A stretch of DNA of 6,523 nucleotides, from NCBI GenBank assembly GCA_002083565.1, contig MSXM01000002.1, forward strand, positions 44,720 through 51,242, written 5' to 3'. The notes beneath the pieces were generated by a model. The model was not told the origin of the DNA. It did not search any database and saw nothing but the letters and a program-made list of their open reading frames with translations. Both the position numbers and the translations under genes were made by a program. This DNA comes from Nitrospira sp. ST-bin4 (GTDB lineage Bacteria; Nitrospirota; Nitrospiria; Nitrospirales; Nitrospiraceae). Position 1 is the stretch's first letter. Each line of letters opens with the position of its first letter. Positions 5,618 to 6,523 of the stretch are shown one piece after another.

Positions 5618-6337
5618 ATGAGGACAAGCGGCCCCAGGCATACAGGCTCGATTCGCCGTACTGTTTCGGCAGGCAAGACATCGACGGTGGGCATCGCATC
5701 CGATGTGATGAACGATGAGGGTCGGCTGGTGTCACAACTGCGGGCAGGGGAGGAAAAGGCATTCGAAGCCGTCGTTGCCCACCATCAAGAAACGCTCATT
5801 CGAATGGCTATGAGGTATGTAGCCAATCGAGCAACCGCTGAGGAAGTCGCTCAGGAGACCTGGATTGCGGTGATGGGCGGCCTGAGTCGATTCGAAGGCC
5901 GGTCGTCCCTCTATGCATGGATCTGTGCGATTCTCATCCACAAAGCCAAGGACCGGGGTGTCCGGGAGTACCGTCAGAGAACGTTCTCAGACCTCAATTG
6001 GGATACCACTCACTGGAGTGGTGAGCGGGATCCATCTCGACTGAGACTACACGGGGATTGCCTTGGGCGTTCGACGTTCTCCCGCAAGCTTTGGGACGAC
6101 CGGACGCCAGAGAAGCTGCTGGTAGCAAGACAGGCCACCGCCTGTATGTGGCATGCGATCGAGACCTTGCCCACAGGCCAGAAGGAAGTCCTGATCCTGC
6201 GCGATGTGCGGGGCATAGATACCAAAGAAGTGTGTCAGCAACTGAAGATTTCTGAAGCGAATTTCTATGTGCGGTTACATCGTGCGCGAGAACGAGTAAA
6301 AGTGGCGGTCGGGTCCGTGTTTGAGATGGGCGACTAG
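5618..6337 (+). CDS. ECF-type RNA polymerase sigma factor with long linker
   Basis: This protein, 239 residues from the chosen start, is a group IV (ECF) sigma factor that directs RNA polymerase to a dedicated promoter set. Sigma region 2 spans about 42-118, including the RAGEEKAFE start, AEEVAQETW (75-82) and the -10-recognition helix with SRFEGRSSLYAWICAI (90-105). Region 4 spans about 172-232, with LPTGQKEVLILRDVRG (184-199) and the helix-turn-helix EVCQQLKISEANFYVRLHRAR (204-224). The linker (about 119-170) is unusually long for an ECF factor; its W159 and following P164-E165 resemble a subgroup that, as I remember, is often paired with a zinc-finger anti-sigma factor. A Ser/Thr/Arg-rich tail of about 30 residues precedes region 2. 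The start at 5618 is favoured by the CGGAGG motif; 5708 (209 residues) is the alternative. Array B lies about 130 bp upstream. No clear anti-sigma gene follows within the window. Confidence 0.9.
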   Translation: MRTSGPRHTGSIRRTVSAGKTSTVGIASDVMNDEGRLVSQLRAGEEKAFEAVVAHHQETLIRMAMRYVANRATAEEVAQETWIAVMGGLSRFEGRSSLYAWICAILIHKAKDRGVREYRQRTFSDLNWDTTHWSGERDPSRLRLHGDCLGRSTFSRKLWDDRTPEKLLVARQATACMWHAIETLPTGQKEVLILRDVRGIDTKEVCQQLKISEANFYVRLHRARERVKVAVGSVFEMGD

Positions 6338-6523
6338 GATGACATCGCAGCCCGACCTGCCTGGACAATGGGCAACGTATAGAGCGACGTACGCGAGCGA
6401 AGCAGAGAACCGGAGCATCGTGTCAATGTCGGCGATTCGGCTTCTCTCATGAAAAGTGTATCCCGGACTGTAAGAAAGTCAACGCGTGCCCGACAAACAG
6501 TCCAAGTGTGAGCAGCCCGCTTT
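6338..6523. other. Window end downstream of the sigma gene, no firm gene
   Basis: Nothing in these 186 bp can be called with confidence. A 37-codon frame (6339-6452) starts one base after the sigma stop, has no proper ribosome-binding site and no recognisable domain; its stop overlaps an ATG (6449) that opens a 20-codon frame. Another frame, open from 6343 to the window edge, encodes a Cys-rich stretch with HEKCIPDC, but lacks an ATG and does not fit the Hx3Cx2C spacing of zinc-finger anti-sigma factors. An anti-sigma gene may begin beyond the right edge. Confidence 0.4.

Noticed and set aside
5704..5709. Single TGTGAT copies at 93, 3835 and 5704
   Set aside because: Isolated copies inside genes without a second hexamer 11 bp away. 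Single hits of a six-base word are expected by chance.
5994..6368. 124-codon open frame on the - strand opposite the sigma gene
   Set aside because: It is the shadow of a clearly conserved sigma region 4 frame; its product is Pro/Arg/Ser-rich without motifs.
6343..6523. Zinc-finger anti-sigma factor in the frame with HEKCIPDC
   Set aside because: There is no ATG after the stop at 6340, the Cys/His spacing is Hx2Cx3C instead of Hx3Cx2C, and the upstream residues do not resemble the family.

Overview
The window looks like chromosomal DNA from a moderately GC-rich Gram-negative bacterium. The overall protein style (a mercuric-reductase-like flavoprotein followed by a DUF3047 protein, an OmpR-type two-component pair, and an ECF sigma factor with a long linker) reminds me of Nitrospira/Nitrospirota. 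That assignment comes from family resemblance only; no taxonomic marker is present. All genes I can support lie on the + strand. I see no RNA gene, insertion sequence, CRISPR array or prophage gene.

Layout: (1) 1-771 is the 3' part of a FAD/NAD(P)-dependent disulfide oxidoreductase, cut by the left edge. (2) 788-1531 is an exported DUF3047 protein, 16 bp behind it and probably in the same operon. (3) 1532-1797 is an intergenic region with a phased array of TGTGAY-like hexamers at an 11-bp step. (4) 1798-2901 is a secreted seven-bladed beta-propeller protein of the lactonase/YncE type. (5) 2902-3061 holds a long hairpin (2934-2971) and a second, different 11-bp repeat close to the next start. 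(6) 3062-3778 and 3782-5326 are an OmpR/PhoB-family response regulator and its membrane histidine kinase, 3 bp apart. (7) 5327-5617 is an intergenic region with a stronger version of the same 11-bp TGTGAT array. (8) 5618-6337 is an ECF sigma factor. (9) 6338-6523 has no gene I can firmly call.

The main observation is that the same hexamer, repeated on the same face of the helix every 11 bp, lies upstream of both the propeller gene and the ECF sigma gene, the genes on either side of the two-component pair. Tandem hexamers with 5-bp spacers are the usual operator form for OmpR/PhoB-type regulators. The simplest model is a local circuit: the kinase senses an envelope signal, the regulator binds both arrays, and it drives the exported propeller protein and an ECF sigma factor. 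The sigma factor would then extend the response to distant genes. The array, its spacing and its positions are read directly from the sequence; the regulatory link is inference.
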